Source of the DNA: Sweltsa coloradensis
Lineage: Eukaryota; Arthropoda; Insecta; Plecoptera; Chloroperlidae
Length of the DNA stretch: 64,000 nucleotides
Direction: 5' to 3'
NCBI GenBank assembly: GCA_024449915.1
Contig: JAMZAV010001708.1
Location: 1 to 64,000 of the forward strand
Part shown: positions 47,001 through 58,075 of the stretch, in pieces
Layout of the letters: each line of letters starts with the position of its first letter
Numbering within the stretch: position 1 is the stretch's first letter
The notes under the pieces: generated by a model
What the model was told of the DNA's origin: nothing
The model's input: only the letters and a program-made list of their open reading frames with translations
Databases searched by the model: none
Made by a program: the position numbers and the translations under genes

Positions 47001-48356
47001 ATTCCACCTACGGGAGTGTTTCCCGACTATCCAAATCGAGAAATTAAATATTTTGTTTAACAGTGGACGGTGATTGTTATGAATACAATGGATAATGTAT
47101 TGTTTCTTTAAAACTTCATTGTACCTCCAATCAGTGCTACTCCACTCCACTGCGTACTACTGCTACTGCTGCAACTGCCTGTTAATTAAGCTACTACCTG
47201 CATCCTATACCGCTATCTACTGTTGCTGCTCCACTGCCCACCCACTTATCTGGTTATGCTTGCTACTAAAGCTGGCCACAGTCCACCTGCAATTGCTACC
47301 GCCATGCTCATCACTTCTACTTATTTAGCCTTTATTCACAACTGAAGAATACATTTCCACCAGTGAGAATATAATGGTACAAAGATATACTCAAAAATAC
47401 AAAACAGAAAAATTACAAATCACATTTATTAACATAAATAAATGTTTGGGTATAACTATTGACTGTTGACTACGACCACTTGAGCCTGCTCTACTGCTAC
47501 TGCTACTGCCTAGTACCAAAGCTACTGTACCCTGCTACTTCTGTATGCTACTGCTACTGCTACAGGAACTGCTACTGCTACTGCTACTGCTACCCCCCAC
47601 CATCACGCAACATGCTCGCTATAAAACCCAACTCGTTCAGTCGACTAATGAGTAATTACCAACAATTACGCGCGTTTTTCTCGCACACGACCACGCTAAC
47701 AAGAGCCTGGCTCGAGATGTGATTAATGGACGCGCCCGCGGGGGGTGGGGGGGGGGGGTTGATTAATAGCCGGAACAACCGCTCTATGGGCCCGGATCTA
47801 CCAACATTCAAATAAACACTACGATTAAGTGGCCTAATTACAAACGGTTAACATTCAGTGTTAACTTGTGTGGTGAGAACGAGTCTTTCAAAGATTTATA
47901 CAATCCAAAACTGCTTGATAATGTATTCAGGAGAGGCGACGCTGTCGCTTGACCAAATCACCGGATTCGTCTCCCAGGTCACGAGCGCCGGTTCACAGGA
48001 ATAATCTAGGCAGGCACGCAACATAACATTGGTTCAGGTCATTGGTTTTTTAACATATTATAGACTTTGAAAAGCAAATCTAAAATCAATAAATCGATGA
48101 ACGCCATCATATGCCATTGTCACGTGGGAGTAGCAGAACCTTTAGGGAAGATAAGACTGCGTGTAATGTCAAAGGGTGAACCTACTTTTGAAATGTGAAA
48201 ATAGAGTTTTTTGCCATGGTGCTACTAGAGAAATAAGTCTTTGAAAACGCATTTAAGTGCTATATACTTATATATGTACTGACTTTTACTGCATGACTTG
48301 ACATTTGTACCATTCGACTCATCAACATGTACCTAAATAAAATCAATGCGCATTTC
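47001..48356. other. Intergenic with CTGCTA-rich tracts
   Basis: 47140-47330 and 47480-47592 are rich in (CTGCTA)n. The Tyr/Cys/Leu ORFs here are products of that repeat. A G-run lies at 47740-47758. No gene. Confidence 0.5.
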
Positions 48357-48690
48357 AGGGTGTCTATTTACTTTGTGACAACAGTCAATCGACAGCGACA
48401 AGCGACAATAGTCAACCGCAACGACATCTTTAGTGACAATATTCACGTATCTGACTGCAGCTATACGAGCTTATAAGCTGTGTATTGGCAACAATTACAC
48501 ATTTAACATTATTAAATGCCGCCATAATGTTTCCTAACGTAATAAACAACTACATGCAGCAAATGTATTATCACTATTTAATTTGGTATGATGAAAATTC
48601 GAGGTGGCAGTTCTCACTTGCTCTATGTCACTAAAGTTGTCGGTTTCGATTGACTGTTGTCACAATTAGTAAATAATAAATAGACCCCAG
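48357..48690. mobile_element. MITE with ~45-bp inverted ends
   Basis: The left end CAGGGTGTCTATTTAC, then TGTGACAACAGTCAATCG, is mirrored on the right by CGATTGACTGTTGTCACA and AATAAATAGACCCCAG. It is about 333 bp and non-coding. Target duplication is unclear. It lies 33 bp upstream of a family A copy. Confidence 0.75.
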
Positions 48691-48723
48691 ACCTTTAGTT
48701 TATGGTTTCCACTTTTAAACATT

Positions 48724-49213
48724 ATTGGATGAGCGAAGCGAAGACTTCAATTTCACTGACCCCCCAAAAAATTAGCTATTTTTTTGTCTGTTTGTTTGCG
48801 CTCTACCGGGTAAACGGCATATGCGATCTTGATGAAAATTTGAGGGGACATTCGAAATCTCTGAACTTAGACTTGCCACGTTTTTGGGTGCAATCGATCA
48901 AATATTTATTGTGATTATCGTATTTGTAGAAAAAAATCGATATTTAATGATATTTTCGTGATATTTGGCCCGCGACCGGGAAACGGTTACTCCGATATTG
49001 ATGAAACTTTATGGGAACGTTTTAAATCACATAATTACATATGTTATGATTTTAGAGACATTAGAAGAAATATTTCTCATAGAAATCGTAGACCTACTTT
49101 TACGATTTTTTCCCGATTTTTAATACGATATTTTCGTGATATTTGGGCCGATAATCAACCATAAAAGCTCATCCATCAACGCGACTGGAAAAAGCGTTAG
49201 CGAAGCGGCCTAG
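48724..49213 (+). repeat. Dispersed repeat family A, copy 4
   Basis: Complete copy from TTGGATGAGCGAAGCG to GCGAAGCGGCCTAG, followed by T. It closely matches 504-966. The short ORFs across it are not conserved between copies. Confidence 0.8.
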
Positions 49214-50785
49214 TTTAAAACTTAATAATATCGTCTCCAGCGTCGATCGTCTAGTCTTCATTCCCCTTACCGACGTCGTCCAATAAACTCCGCAATAAGG
49301 CACGCACACATCATCGCCCCTGAGTAAACAAACTCCCCCCGTCTTCGGATATCCCAAACAACTCAAGGAAATGCTACCGAGTTCTTTGACATGAATTAAG
49401 GGTTTTGGTTGTTTCCATTTAATTAAGATGTCTTGAAAGATATTTCCCGGATGTTAGTGAAGCGGAGTTAACACACCCTGTGGAGTTGTGACCCTTGGGG
49501 GCCTGGGGGCCTGGGGTCCCGGAAGTCAGGGGGGGGGATAAGAACATTCTGACATGCTAGCAGCAGAGGAAGTGCGGAATCTTCACGCAAAGCTTGTCGA
49601 ACTAGTCAAGAAAAGAGATAACTAGTCAAGAAAAAAATGATATTGTTGTACTCGGATTTTGAACGATTTTGAATATTTTACCATCCGTTTATTTCAAGAA
49701 AACATTATTCAGAATTTTTCAGCCACGTTCAATAAACTTTGATTTTAAAATTATTTATGTGTTAATCCAAAGTTTCTTAACTAAAATTTTGGTAAAAAAC
49801 AAAAATTAAGAACACATATCCTAAACTAATAACAACATACGTGTTTTAAACACATAATTTAAAACATAAATGTTTGACAATAATAATATAAGTATAACAT
49901 TTAATTATAACATTTTTTTTGTGTTACGCAATTGGTAAATCAGTTGCACAAATTACTCACCAGGTTTCGGTTTAAAATTTACCACTGGTCAAAGAAGGCA
50001 CAAACGGTCCTCACATCATACCTGGAAAGAAGAAAAATGATTTTTAGAATCGAACTTTCACATTTATATCTATTTAAACATTATTATTTGATGGGTGCAG
50101 AAGTAAGTAATCAAGATCAATACAGCTGATATAAATTAAAACATTCTTTTAAACATTACCCAGGGTTTATTTTTATTTTTATAAAGAACAATTTCTTTTA
50201 ATGACTGTTATACTATAAACATTCAGTTAGGTACATGGGTGTTACCACCAGTTTTATTGAAGTATAATCTTAATCTTTCCTAGTCTGCACAATTAAAAAC
50301 AATTAAACACAATTAAAACTTACACAATTGAATTGGAAGCTCGTACAATACAAACAATGTAACATAACGATGTACTTACATGTTGGCAGGTCTTCACACA
50401 CTGGTTCATTTCAATTATAATTTAATGTAATTTTCCAAATTGAATCCTGTATTTTATTAAACACAGGTTTCGTTTGAGATCTGCATAATGCACAACATGA
50501 CTGTTGCATTTAAATATAGATGAAACAAATGTTAATTAATAAGGAGCTTTATGAAAAAGCGGGACAAAATTGTACAACAAAAGTGTTCAGTGTATTATAA
50601 CGCGGGCCCTATAGCTCAAAGTATACGACACATTCTTCTTAACAGATTGTAATGTTTTCAATTTATATTTTAATTTTGACTTACCCATTCATGTTGTTAT
50701 TTTAAGTATAAAAATCAATGACATTCGACATTTGATTTGTATAAATAACTATAATGTCGAATATTTTGTTAACATTTTTTAAAAA
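49214..50785. other. Intergenic, nothing recognised
   Basis: AT-rich. G-rich patch 49490-49540. No supported gene or repeat boundary. Confidence 0.4.
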
Positions 50786-50789
50786 ACAT

Positions 50790-51190
50790 ATTCATATTCA
50801 TATTCATTTATTGATTTCTTCTACATTTTTACAAATAAATTAAACACGTCAATTCATTAAACAAAACACTAAAATAAAACTTAATAAATAAGCATAACCT
50901 TACCCATGAGACAGCGTTTACACATTCTAAATACTCTTACACTGAATAAAAACCATTTGTGCATAAAAAGTGTTTTGTAGCTCTTTTAAAACTTCCCAAG
51001 TTATGAATTGATTTAATTTTTGGTGGCAAAACATTGTACAGATGTAAACAATTATAGTTAAATCCCTTCTTACGAAGTGTCAAGGAAAATTTGCACTGAT
51101 AAAAATTGTTCACATGTTGTCTAGTGTTGTGATCATGTATTTCATTGACACACGTATAACAATGTTTATTTTTCTTTATATAAATCAAAC
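50790..51190 (-). pseudogene. 5'-truncated LINE: ORF2 C-terminus and 3' UTR
   Basis: The minus-strand frame 51188-50937 (83 aa) contains HDHNTRQHVNNFY, then LYNVLPPKIKSIHNLGSFKR and a closing FYSV. This matches the characteristic C-terminal tail of Jockey/CR1-type reverse transcriptase ORFs (H-x-N/T-R, LYN-LP--IK, FK---K-FL). Upstream ORF2 (endonuclease and RT core) is missing. About 145 bp of AT-rich 3' UTR follows down to about 50790. This is a dead-on-arrival insertion. Confidence 0.75.
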
Positions 51191-51361
51191 AGTAACAGCT
51201 GTTATATAATATTTAGATAGGTACTTGGGACAGTTCATTTTTTTTATCCAACACCAGAAACATGTAATGAACATTGTTCTCCGCAGAGCGGCTAAGGGTG
51301 ACAAATAATACAATATCGTTTCAAACGGGGGCACACTTTGGCGATCTGCTTCACCCCCTTT

Positions 51362-51478
51362 GCCAACAGCACGTGGTGTTCCCAAGTGGTCACCCACTCA
51401 AATACCGACTACGCCCGATGTTGCTTAACTTCGGTGATCTATCGAGAACCGGTGTATTAAACATGGCAAGCCGTTGGC
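51362..51478 (-). rRNA. 5S rRNA-like sequence, probably pseudogene or SINE head
   Basis: On the minus strand it runs from GCCAACGGCTTGCCATG through ACACCGGTTCTCG and GATCACCGAAGTTAAGC (box A region) to GTGGGTGACCACTTGGGAAC and GTGCTGTTGGC. This spans the full ~117 nt of animal 5S rRNA with paired termini GCCAAC/GTTGGC. Several substitutions in the internal promoter region, such as CGGTATTTGAGTGGG for the usual TACTTGGATGGG, argue against a working gene. No tandem 5S array is present. It lies about 170 bp upstream of the LINE relic on the same strand. Confidence 0.8.
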
Positions 51479-51928
51479 TTAAATATTGTTATTTATCAAA
51501 TAAGCTTGCAGCTTTTAGTAATAACTATTATGTTCAAATAAAATTAAAACTTAAAACACTAGACAATGTCTGCTTCACCTAGGAGAGAAGCAGTCAGCTC
51601 GACAAGAGCGTGTGTTGGGAAGTGAGTTTCCCCGAACAAGTATTGCGCTCGTCCCATTTAGATTGAAGTCTCCTATAATGAGACGAAGAGAATCGCTCTA
51701 ATTGTGTTCGGTGTTACAAAGCGTGTACAATTAGACGTGGAGTCTTTTATAGAGGTGGAGGGGAAGAGTGAGAGAGAGGGAGGGTCTTGAACACCCTCAG
51801 TGGAGGCGATAGACTCTCGTACAAGAGAAGAAAACTAACAACCAGCCACAAAGAGATGTGTCTCTTATAAAGATCTGGTTTAGGGGCCCGCCCTAGTGGT
51901 GTGTCTGGTGGATGTAAAGGGGGGGGCA

Positions 51929-51960
<32 letters not shown>

Positions 51961-53330
51961 GGCAGACAGACAGACAGACAGACAGACAGTCAGACAGACA
52001 GACCATATGGGCTAATGCTTTCTGCACACCGAGAGAGTAGTTTCAAACATTTAGAGACCATAGAGATGGTGAATGGTGATGCAACCTACTATTTTAAAGT
52101 ATTAATGAACTTCTCTGAAATACCAATAGTAAGACATGATTGAACTGAACGCCTAATAGTTTGAAGAGAGCGCGCTTGATATTTCGAGAGGGTTCTCATG
52201 GCGCATCGTCAGTAGATACCAGGAGTTCGATGACGTATGTAGTGACGCCATCAGCTTTGACGGGATTTTTTGTTAAATAAAGAAACAAAAATTTGTTCAC
52301 AGGTAGTTTTTACATCGAAAAAACTTTGATTAAAAAACAAATTATTTTTACCCAAATGGAAATGTAAAAATTTCCACACAATGTGAAAAAGTGACAACTC
52401 AGCACTTCGCGGTAGCTTTGACATTTTTTCGTAAAAAGTAATGAGTAAGTAAATATTAGTTGTCATACGAGTCAGTAAGAGCCCCTGACTGACTTATATT
52501 TGAAACAGGAGTTCAAAAAAATATATGGTTCAAGAATATATCCGGGATTCTGTTGCACTATAGAGACAAATAAAAACAAAACCCTATCTACGACCCTTAA
52601 ACTTACATCTCCGCCCTGTAATCCCCCACTAAAAGCTTTCTTCGCTGCTAAATAAAAAAGCTACACAATAAAATAACCCCCCCCCCCCCCCCCCCCCCAC
52701 CCCACGACACAAAACAGTCCCCACTTCCTACTACCCTACTCACAATCAAAACAATTCCCAACCACTCTCGACATCTGTTTTGAGGTATCCCCCTTACAAG
52801 CAAACCACTCAATGTAAACATCAAAGAAATCTAAAAGATTTCAATTTCACAAAAACTTTCAATGTATGCAAGCGTGTGTTTATTATTTTTACTAAATGTT
52901 TCGGTTCGTTTGAGTCAAGGTTAGGAGGCAACATACGGGGTATATCAGAGTCTATTCTTAGTGGGCGGAGGTTCAACTGCCTTGGTTGGTGTTTCCAACA
53001 CTCACCAAGCTTGTTCGTCTACCCCCACATTCCAACAACATTTGTTGGGTTAATTTATAGATTTCATTCATCGGATTGGTTTGGGATATTCGGGGACGAT
53101 GAGTGGTGATAGATGAGGGAGGAGGGGAAACCCGGTACAGGCACTTAGCCTACTTCTTCCGAAAAATACCAATGGGAACAAAGGCTTTAACGTCCACCCG
53201 AAAGGATGGTGTAACCTTGACAGTTATATAGTTCCTCCATTAACCCGGACTGGCGAGCAGATGTCGGGGGAGAACAAAGCCGTTACACTAAACCCTCCAT
53301 CTGCTCTAACCAGTGGTACACTTGAGTTTC
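51479..53330. other. Intergenic, microsatellites, no gene seen
   Basis: 51927-52000 is (GCAG)n passing into (GACA)n. 52677-52698 is a poly-C run. 52260-52480 is AT-rich unique sequence. No ORF with a domain. Confidence 0.5.
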
Positions 53331-53335
53331 AGGAC

Positions 53336-53410
53336 AGAACGGTCACCCACTCTACCCCGGGACCCCCGCCCGAGGTGCTTAACTTCGGTGTTCGAGTGGG
53401 AACAGGTTAA
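53336..53410 (-). pseudogene. Second 5S rRNA-derived fragment
   Basis: On the minus strand, CACCGAAGTTAAGCACCTCG, then CGGGCGGGGG and GAGTGGGTGACCG. This covers the central and 3' part of 5S, including the box A and box C regions. Both ends are eroded. Confidence 0.65.
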
Positions 53411-54056
53411 ACGACCTCGGCTTAATTTGCGTAGGGTTTATAATAAATTATATCTTCTTTATTATTTAATGATTATATACGAAATACGAAGATAACTCCA
53501 GAAATAACAAAATCCTCTCAGTATGTAGAATGTCCACGGGCGACCCCTATTCATCAACCAAATCCTCAACTTTTGTCACGAATTCGGTTAATTTTAAAAT
53601 ACTTCTGTTGACAAACTAAATAGTACTAGATTGTCAGGTCATGAAGATTCATTAAGTTTAAGGGCGGGCCCAAACCCTTAGGTCACAATGAGGTACTCTA
53701 GTCTAGGGGGTATGGGGGGGAGGGACCCTTGCTGATCAAAACCAGCCATGGGTTTGGGTGAGGAAAGGGGGTTTCTCAGGTCGCGGTCGTCATCGTCTTT
53801 GTCATCGTATCGAACGTGGTGTCGTCGTCGGAAAGGTCGTCAAGGGAATGGGGCAAGGTCCCGACGACGATTGTCAGAGCTCGCGCTAGTTTTTGGGGAG
53901 AAAAATACTCCCTTAAATACTAGCTGATGTTTGTGAGAAGGACTTTTTTTCTTGAATCGCCTTTTACGATTAGCAGAGCCATGCTCGTACCAATTCTATC
54001 CCGGGCCCCAGACGAAGAAAATGGTCACGATACTAACATAATCGCACATTCTTTTA
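53411..54056. other. Intergenic or upstream intron, nothing firm
   Basis: A (GTCGTC)-like patch at 53780-53850 and G-rich runs. No exon could be supported. Confidence 0.4.
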
Positions 54057-54660
54057 AAAATGTGATCTGGGTCTGCCCTCCAGTGAGCTTGTGACCAGCC
54101 CCTTGGGGTGCCCCCAGTACATATGACTAAAATGTGATCTGGTCTGCCCTCCAGTGAGCTTGTGACCAGCCCATGGGGTGCCTCCAGTACGTGTGACTAA
54201 CATGTGATCTGGTCTGCCCTCCAGTGAGCTTGTGACCAGCCCATGGGGTGCCTCCAGTACGTGTGACTAACGTGTGATCTGGTCTGCCCTCCAGTGAGCT
54301 TGTGACCAGCCCATGGGGTGCCTCCAGTACGTGTGACCCCGTCTGCCCTCCAGTAAGACTGTGACCAGCCCATGGGGTGCCTCCAGTACGTGTGACTAAC
54401 GTGTGACCCCGTCTGCCCTCCAGTGAGCTTGTGACCAGCCCATGGGGTGCCTCCAGTACGTGTGACTAACATGTGATCTGGTCTGCCCTCCAGTAAGACT
54501 GTGACCAGCCCATGGGGTGCCTCCAGTACGTGTGACTAACACGTGACCCCGTCTGCCCTCCAGTGAGCTTGTGACCAGCCCATGGGGTGCCTCCAGTACG
54601 TGTGACCCCGTCTGTCCTCCAGTGAGCTTGTGCCCAGCCCATGGCCCCGGGCACCTCCAG
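54057..54660 (+). repeat. Minisatellite, ~70-bp unit, 9 copies, ending at a splice acceptor
   Basis: Units start near 54061, 54132, 54201, 54271, 54332, 54401, 54471, 54541 and 54602. Each contains TCTGCCCTCCAGTGAGCTTG (or CAGTAAGACTG), CCAGCCCATGGGGTG and CCTCCAGTACGTGTGAC. Some units are 61 bp because CTAACATG-type sequence is missing. The last unit diverges into GGGCACCTCCAG and becomes the acceptor of the first host exon. The long minus-strand ORFs are artefacts of the repeat. Confidence 0.9.
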
Positions 54661-54796
54661 TATGCTCCGCTCCAGACGCAAGGATGTCAACGTCAAACCC
54701 AACCGACGACTGGACAAGAAGTCGTCGCGTGGTATGCTCTACGAGAACGAGGAGCTGCGCATGCGTACTATCACATCAACGAGGAGGTAGAGAGGG
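54661..54796 (+). CDS. Host coiled-coil gene, first visible exon
   Basis: Acceptor GGGCACCTCCAG at 54660; donor AGAGGG|GTGAGT at 54796/54797. The frame reads MLRSRRKDVNVKPNRRLDKK, then SSRGMLYENEELRMRTIT: a basic stretch followed by an acidic/charged segment leading into a coiled coil. The exon is 136 nt, one short of the 1+135+1 pattern needed to join the next exon in phase. Comparison with downstream copies places the missing base at about 54770 (ATCACATCAAC versus ATCACCATCAAC). The ATG at 54662 could be internal or, less likely, a start. I do not recognise the gene. Good codon structure, correct splice sites and continuity with later exons support it. Confidence 0.65.
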
Positions 54797-55358
54797 GTGA
54801 GTGAGTGAGAGTTCTTTCTATTCTAAGAAGTCGTCACGTGGTATGCTCTACGAGAACGAGGAGCTGCGCATGCGTACTATCACCATAAACGAGGAGGTAG
54901 AGAGGGGTGAGTGAGAGTTCTTCTACTCTAAGAAGTCGTCACGTGGTATGCTCTACGAGAACGAGGAGCTGCGCATGCGTACTATCACCCTCAACGAGGA
55001 GGTAGAGAGGGGTGAGTGAGTGAGAGTTCTTTCTATTCTAAGAAGTCGTCACGTGGTATGCTCACGAGAACGAGGAGCTGCGCATGCGTATATCACCATC
55101 AAACGAGAGGTAGAGAGGGGTGAGTGAGAGTTCTTTCTACTCTAAGAAGTCGTCACGTGGTATGCTCTACGAGAACGAGGAGCTGCGCATGCGTACTATC
55201 ACCATCAACGAGGAGGTAGAGAGGGTGAGTGAGAGTTCTTTCTATTCTAAGAAGTCGTCACGTGGTATGCTCTACGAGAACGAGGAGCTGCGCATGCGTA
55301 CGATCACCATCAACGAGGAGGTAGAGAGGGGTGAGTGAGTGAGAGTTCTTCCTACTCT
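54716..55358 (+). repeat. Six-copy ~105-110-bp array of exon 3' part plus donor
   Basis: Units start with AAGAAGTCGTC at 54716, 54825, 54930, 55040, 55144 and 55249. Each has the last ~81 nt of the exon, the donor GTGAGTGAG and a pyrimidine-rich TTCTTTCTATTCTAAG that looks like a splice acceptor. Units 2, 3 and 6 are open to the donor. Unit 1 lacks a base. Unit 4 has several indels. Unit 5 lost a G, which opens a read-through frame into unit 6 (ORF 55120-55338). The apparent introns would be only ~25-30 nt, too short for normal splicing. It is either a genuine local amplification or an assembly artefact. Confidence 0.85.
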
Positions 55359-56903
55359 TGGTGCCAGTGTGCAGTTGGACAAATTTTGCAAGGTTGGAAA
55401 TCTGACTTGAAATATTGTTTTTTGCAGTTCCGCCAATGATAAAACCACGCGAAATAACCTATAATAGTAAAAACTCCCATAACGCTACACAAAAGAGAAA
55501 AAAGTGGATACTAGGTCCCATGTGGTTTCAACCTTTTTTCAAATATTGTAACCATTAATGATTTTAATCAAGGTTTTAATGAAATTAATCTATTCTGTAA
55601 TTAAACACACTACTTGATTACTATATTTGAATATTTTTTCATGCGGGCGTAGTTCTAACGAAACTACGTGAGACCTAGCTAGTAGCCCTTTTCTCGATGT
55701 AACGTTACGGTTTGAGAGATATTACTAAAATATGGTTATTTCGCAGGGTTTTTTAATTGGCGGTGATCCTTCCCCGCAACATCATGACTTAAAATTACTA
55801 CTACTAATACAACTGATTCACCTGTCACTCATTCCCTACCATTCATTCTTAATGATAAATTTAATTAAGTTGTAGTAAAGTATCACTTATCAGCATGCAT
55901 CACCACTTTCTGCAAGAGTGCATATAAGTAAAATTTTAAAAATGGTTATTTGTGGAATTGAAAAAAAATCCTTAATATAGGCTCTGGTGCCAAAATAAAT
56001 TAACTAACATGCTGATAGCATCCTTAATTTTACCTCTGGGTTAACTCTTAACCCCTAACCCGCAACACTCTACCCCATGCTAGCCCGAACCAACCACCAG
56101 CCAGCAAGAGGTGACAATGTTTGATTGTTTGTTATGTTCTGTCCTTGTATATCAACCCCTCCAGGAATTGTAAAGGAATGCGTTTCTTACCTCTAACCTT
56201 TAACCCTTAACTGGACCAAAATTGACTTAAGACTAAAATAAATGTCATCCATCCGGTTTATCTGTAATCGTTGATCCATCACTGCCATTATTGACACTTT
56301 CAACCCACATGGACCAATATTATAATGAAACTGTAATGGACGGAGAAAACTGATGTCACCACTATACCAAACAAACAAACAAACAACAAACAAAACAAAA
56401 GGTAAAACAGAGGCAAAAACACACCCACTTATCCCTATGAACGTAAGGGCCCAAGGGGTTTGAAACAAAGCATCATATTCTGGTATTTAAATCAAATTTA
56501 TTGGTGATTGGCAAAACAAGTTTCAACAAAGGAGGCGATAAAAAGAGTTGTTCCTCATCAAGTAAGACAATTCTGGCGTCATCGTCGGACCAATCGCGGT
56601 CAGTACTTTGTATTGGGGCACGCTGATTGGCTACAATTATTATTCACAAGCCAATGGCGTCAGCATCAGCAAATTTGCTTCTTGTACTTAACTATCGCCT
56701 TCGTTGAAACTTCTAAATTTCACGTTAAGACCAGCATGATAAGATGCTTAAGTCTGGAATTCATGCGAATATAAGTGTGTGCATCTTTGTCATTCTTTTT
56801 TGCATTTCTCTTTTATTGCAAATAGCTCTTTGAACCCTGGTATTTCTTTGGTAGGACTTTGGTAGTGTTGTATTGTGTTCTAACTGACTTGTTCACATCC
56901 CAG
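55359..56903 (+). other. Intron of the coiled-coil gene
   Basis: Runs from the donor at 54797 (or 55331, if the last array unit is used) to the acceptor TTCACATCCCAG at 56903. Contains intronic repeat J copy 1 (56035-56220). Other ORFs in it have no domain support. Confidence 0.6.
56035..56220 (+). repeat. Intronic direct repeat J, copy 1
   Basis: Shares TTAACTCTTAACCCCTAACC, CCAGCCAGCAAGAGGTGACA, AACCCCTCCAGGAATTGTA (GCCCCTCCAGG... in copy 2) and TAACCCTTAACT with 57893-58075 in the next intron. About 185 bp. Confidence 0.75.
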
Positions 56904-57031
56904 GTCAGAGCGACATCAAGAAACTGCGCAGGGAGAACGAACAACTAAGACGCGAGATCTGGGGCCTGAGAGACGAGTACGATAGATTAGAGGGCATCAT
57001 CGAGGACTTGAAGGACGAGACAGACTCCGAG
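56904..57031 (+). CDS. Host coiled-coil gene, heptad exon
   Basis: Acceptor CATCCCAG before 56904 and donor GAG|GTATGG after 57031. The exon is 128 nt (2 + 42 codons), so it accepts a phase-1 donor such as GAGAGGG|GTGAGT; the joined codon is GGT. It reads QSDIKKLRRENEQLRREIW, then GLRDEYDRLEGIIEDLKDE, a strong heptad pattern (I/L at a/d positions) typical of a dimeric coiled coil. The charged ENEEL of the previous exon leads directly into it. The exon ends in phase 0, which does not match the phase needed by the next recognised exon. A short unseen exon of 3n+1 nt or an indel must lie between. Confidence 0.78.
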
Positions 57032-57419
57032 GTATGGAAGTGAGCAAGAGATAGAATTTATCTTATACCTTAAATCTTTATTGATCGACGCCTGATCAAT
57101 TGATATTGGTTGACTTCTGGGTCCCAGCGTTCTGTTTAACGGTACCCAGCAAGATTTCAAATCACTCAGTTAAGTTAAGTGTTTCTTTGTGCGACTACTT
57201 GAACCTGCCTACATATATCTGTTCTACCAAACTCCTTTTAAAAATTGTACGAACGGTCTTACCTTCCCTTGTAGACACCCACCTTCAATACTATGACCTT
57301 TCCTACATCCCTGTACATATTCGTAACATAATAGATCCCTCTTTCTTCGTACCTCAAGCAACCCTTATCCTAAACCCTGTATCATTCCAGTTACACTATC
57401 ATACACTTCCAGACGGTTT

Positions 57420-57660
57420 GATGAGCCAGGCAAACCTTTTTACAATGTTAAATGTCCATTTAAAAATAAGCTTATTCGGAAAATCAAGATAATTTCACAT
57501 GTCTGGACCACTTTTTGACCTCCAATTTTCACCAATAATTTTTTTTTTTTGGGACGATGTTAAAAAGGGACAACATTTTAACATTTTAAATTTTTTCCCC
57601 TTCATAAACTAATTACTTCAAATTACTAGCTTGATGACATATTTACGGTCAGTTAATTAA
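57420..57660 (+). repeat. Dispersed repeat family I, copy 2
   Basis: Blocks TTTTTACAATGTTAAATG, AATTTCACATGTCTGGACCA, GGGACGATGTTAAAAAGGG and CATTTTAACATTTT, in the same order as at 1128-1400. It ends near ATTTACGGTCAGTTA, which also occurs at 6325. Confidence 0.5.
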
Positions 57661-57892
57661 CAAAAGTGAGCAATTTTGAAAAAATGTGCTCTGTGAACCT
57701 GATAAGAGAAACGAGTTTCCAAGTGATCCAGATTACACCTCTGATTCCTCGTAAAAACCTGCAGTTTTCTCGAGATCAGCCAACAGTCTTAATAATCCCA
57801 AATTTATAAATTTCATTTTTCCATTTCTTAATCTTGCCCATTACCAAATACCGTATTTGCCATAACCATCCGTGGGGCGTATTCCTGTAACT

Positions 57893-58075
57893 ATTTAGCC
57901 CATGGATTAACTCTTAACCCCTAACCCGCAAAACTCTACTCTAGCCCGAACCAGCCACCAGCCAGCAAGAGGTGACAGTGTTTGTTTATTTGTTATGTTT
58001 TGTAACCTTGGAAATTAGCCCCTCCAGGAATTGTACAGGAATATGCATTAACCCTTAACTTTGCTTAACCCAGGG
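57893..58075 (+). repeat. Intronic direct repeat J, copy 2
   Basis: Same orientation as 56035-56220, about 1.85 kb downstream and in the following intron. Similarity extends across the unit with scattered substitutions. Confidence 0.75.

Noticed and set aside
47095..47722. Tyr/Cys/Leu-rich ORFs
   Set aside because: Translation of (CTGCTA)n-type repeats.
54197..54717. Minus-strand ORFs with repeating Gly/Trp/His units, resembling a repeat protein
   Set aside because: They are the complement of the minisatellite; the unit varies between 61 and 70 bp and the frame is not maintained across the array.
54057..55358. CRISPR array
   Set aside because: Units are head-to-tail tandem copies without unique spacers, in a eukaryotic gene.
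57100..57492. 130-codon plus-strand ORF in an intron
   Set aside because: No recognisable domain, ends inside a family I repeat, and lies between two exons of a gene on the same strand.
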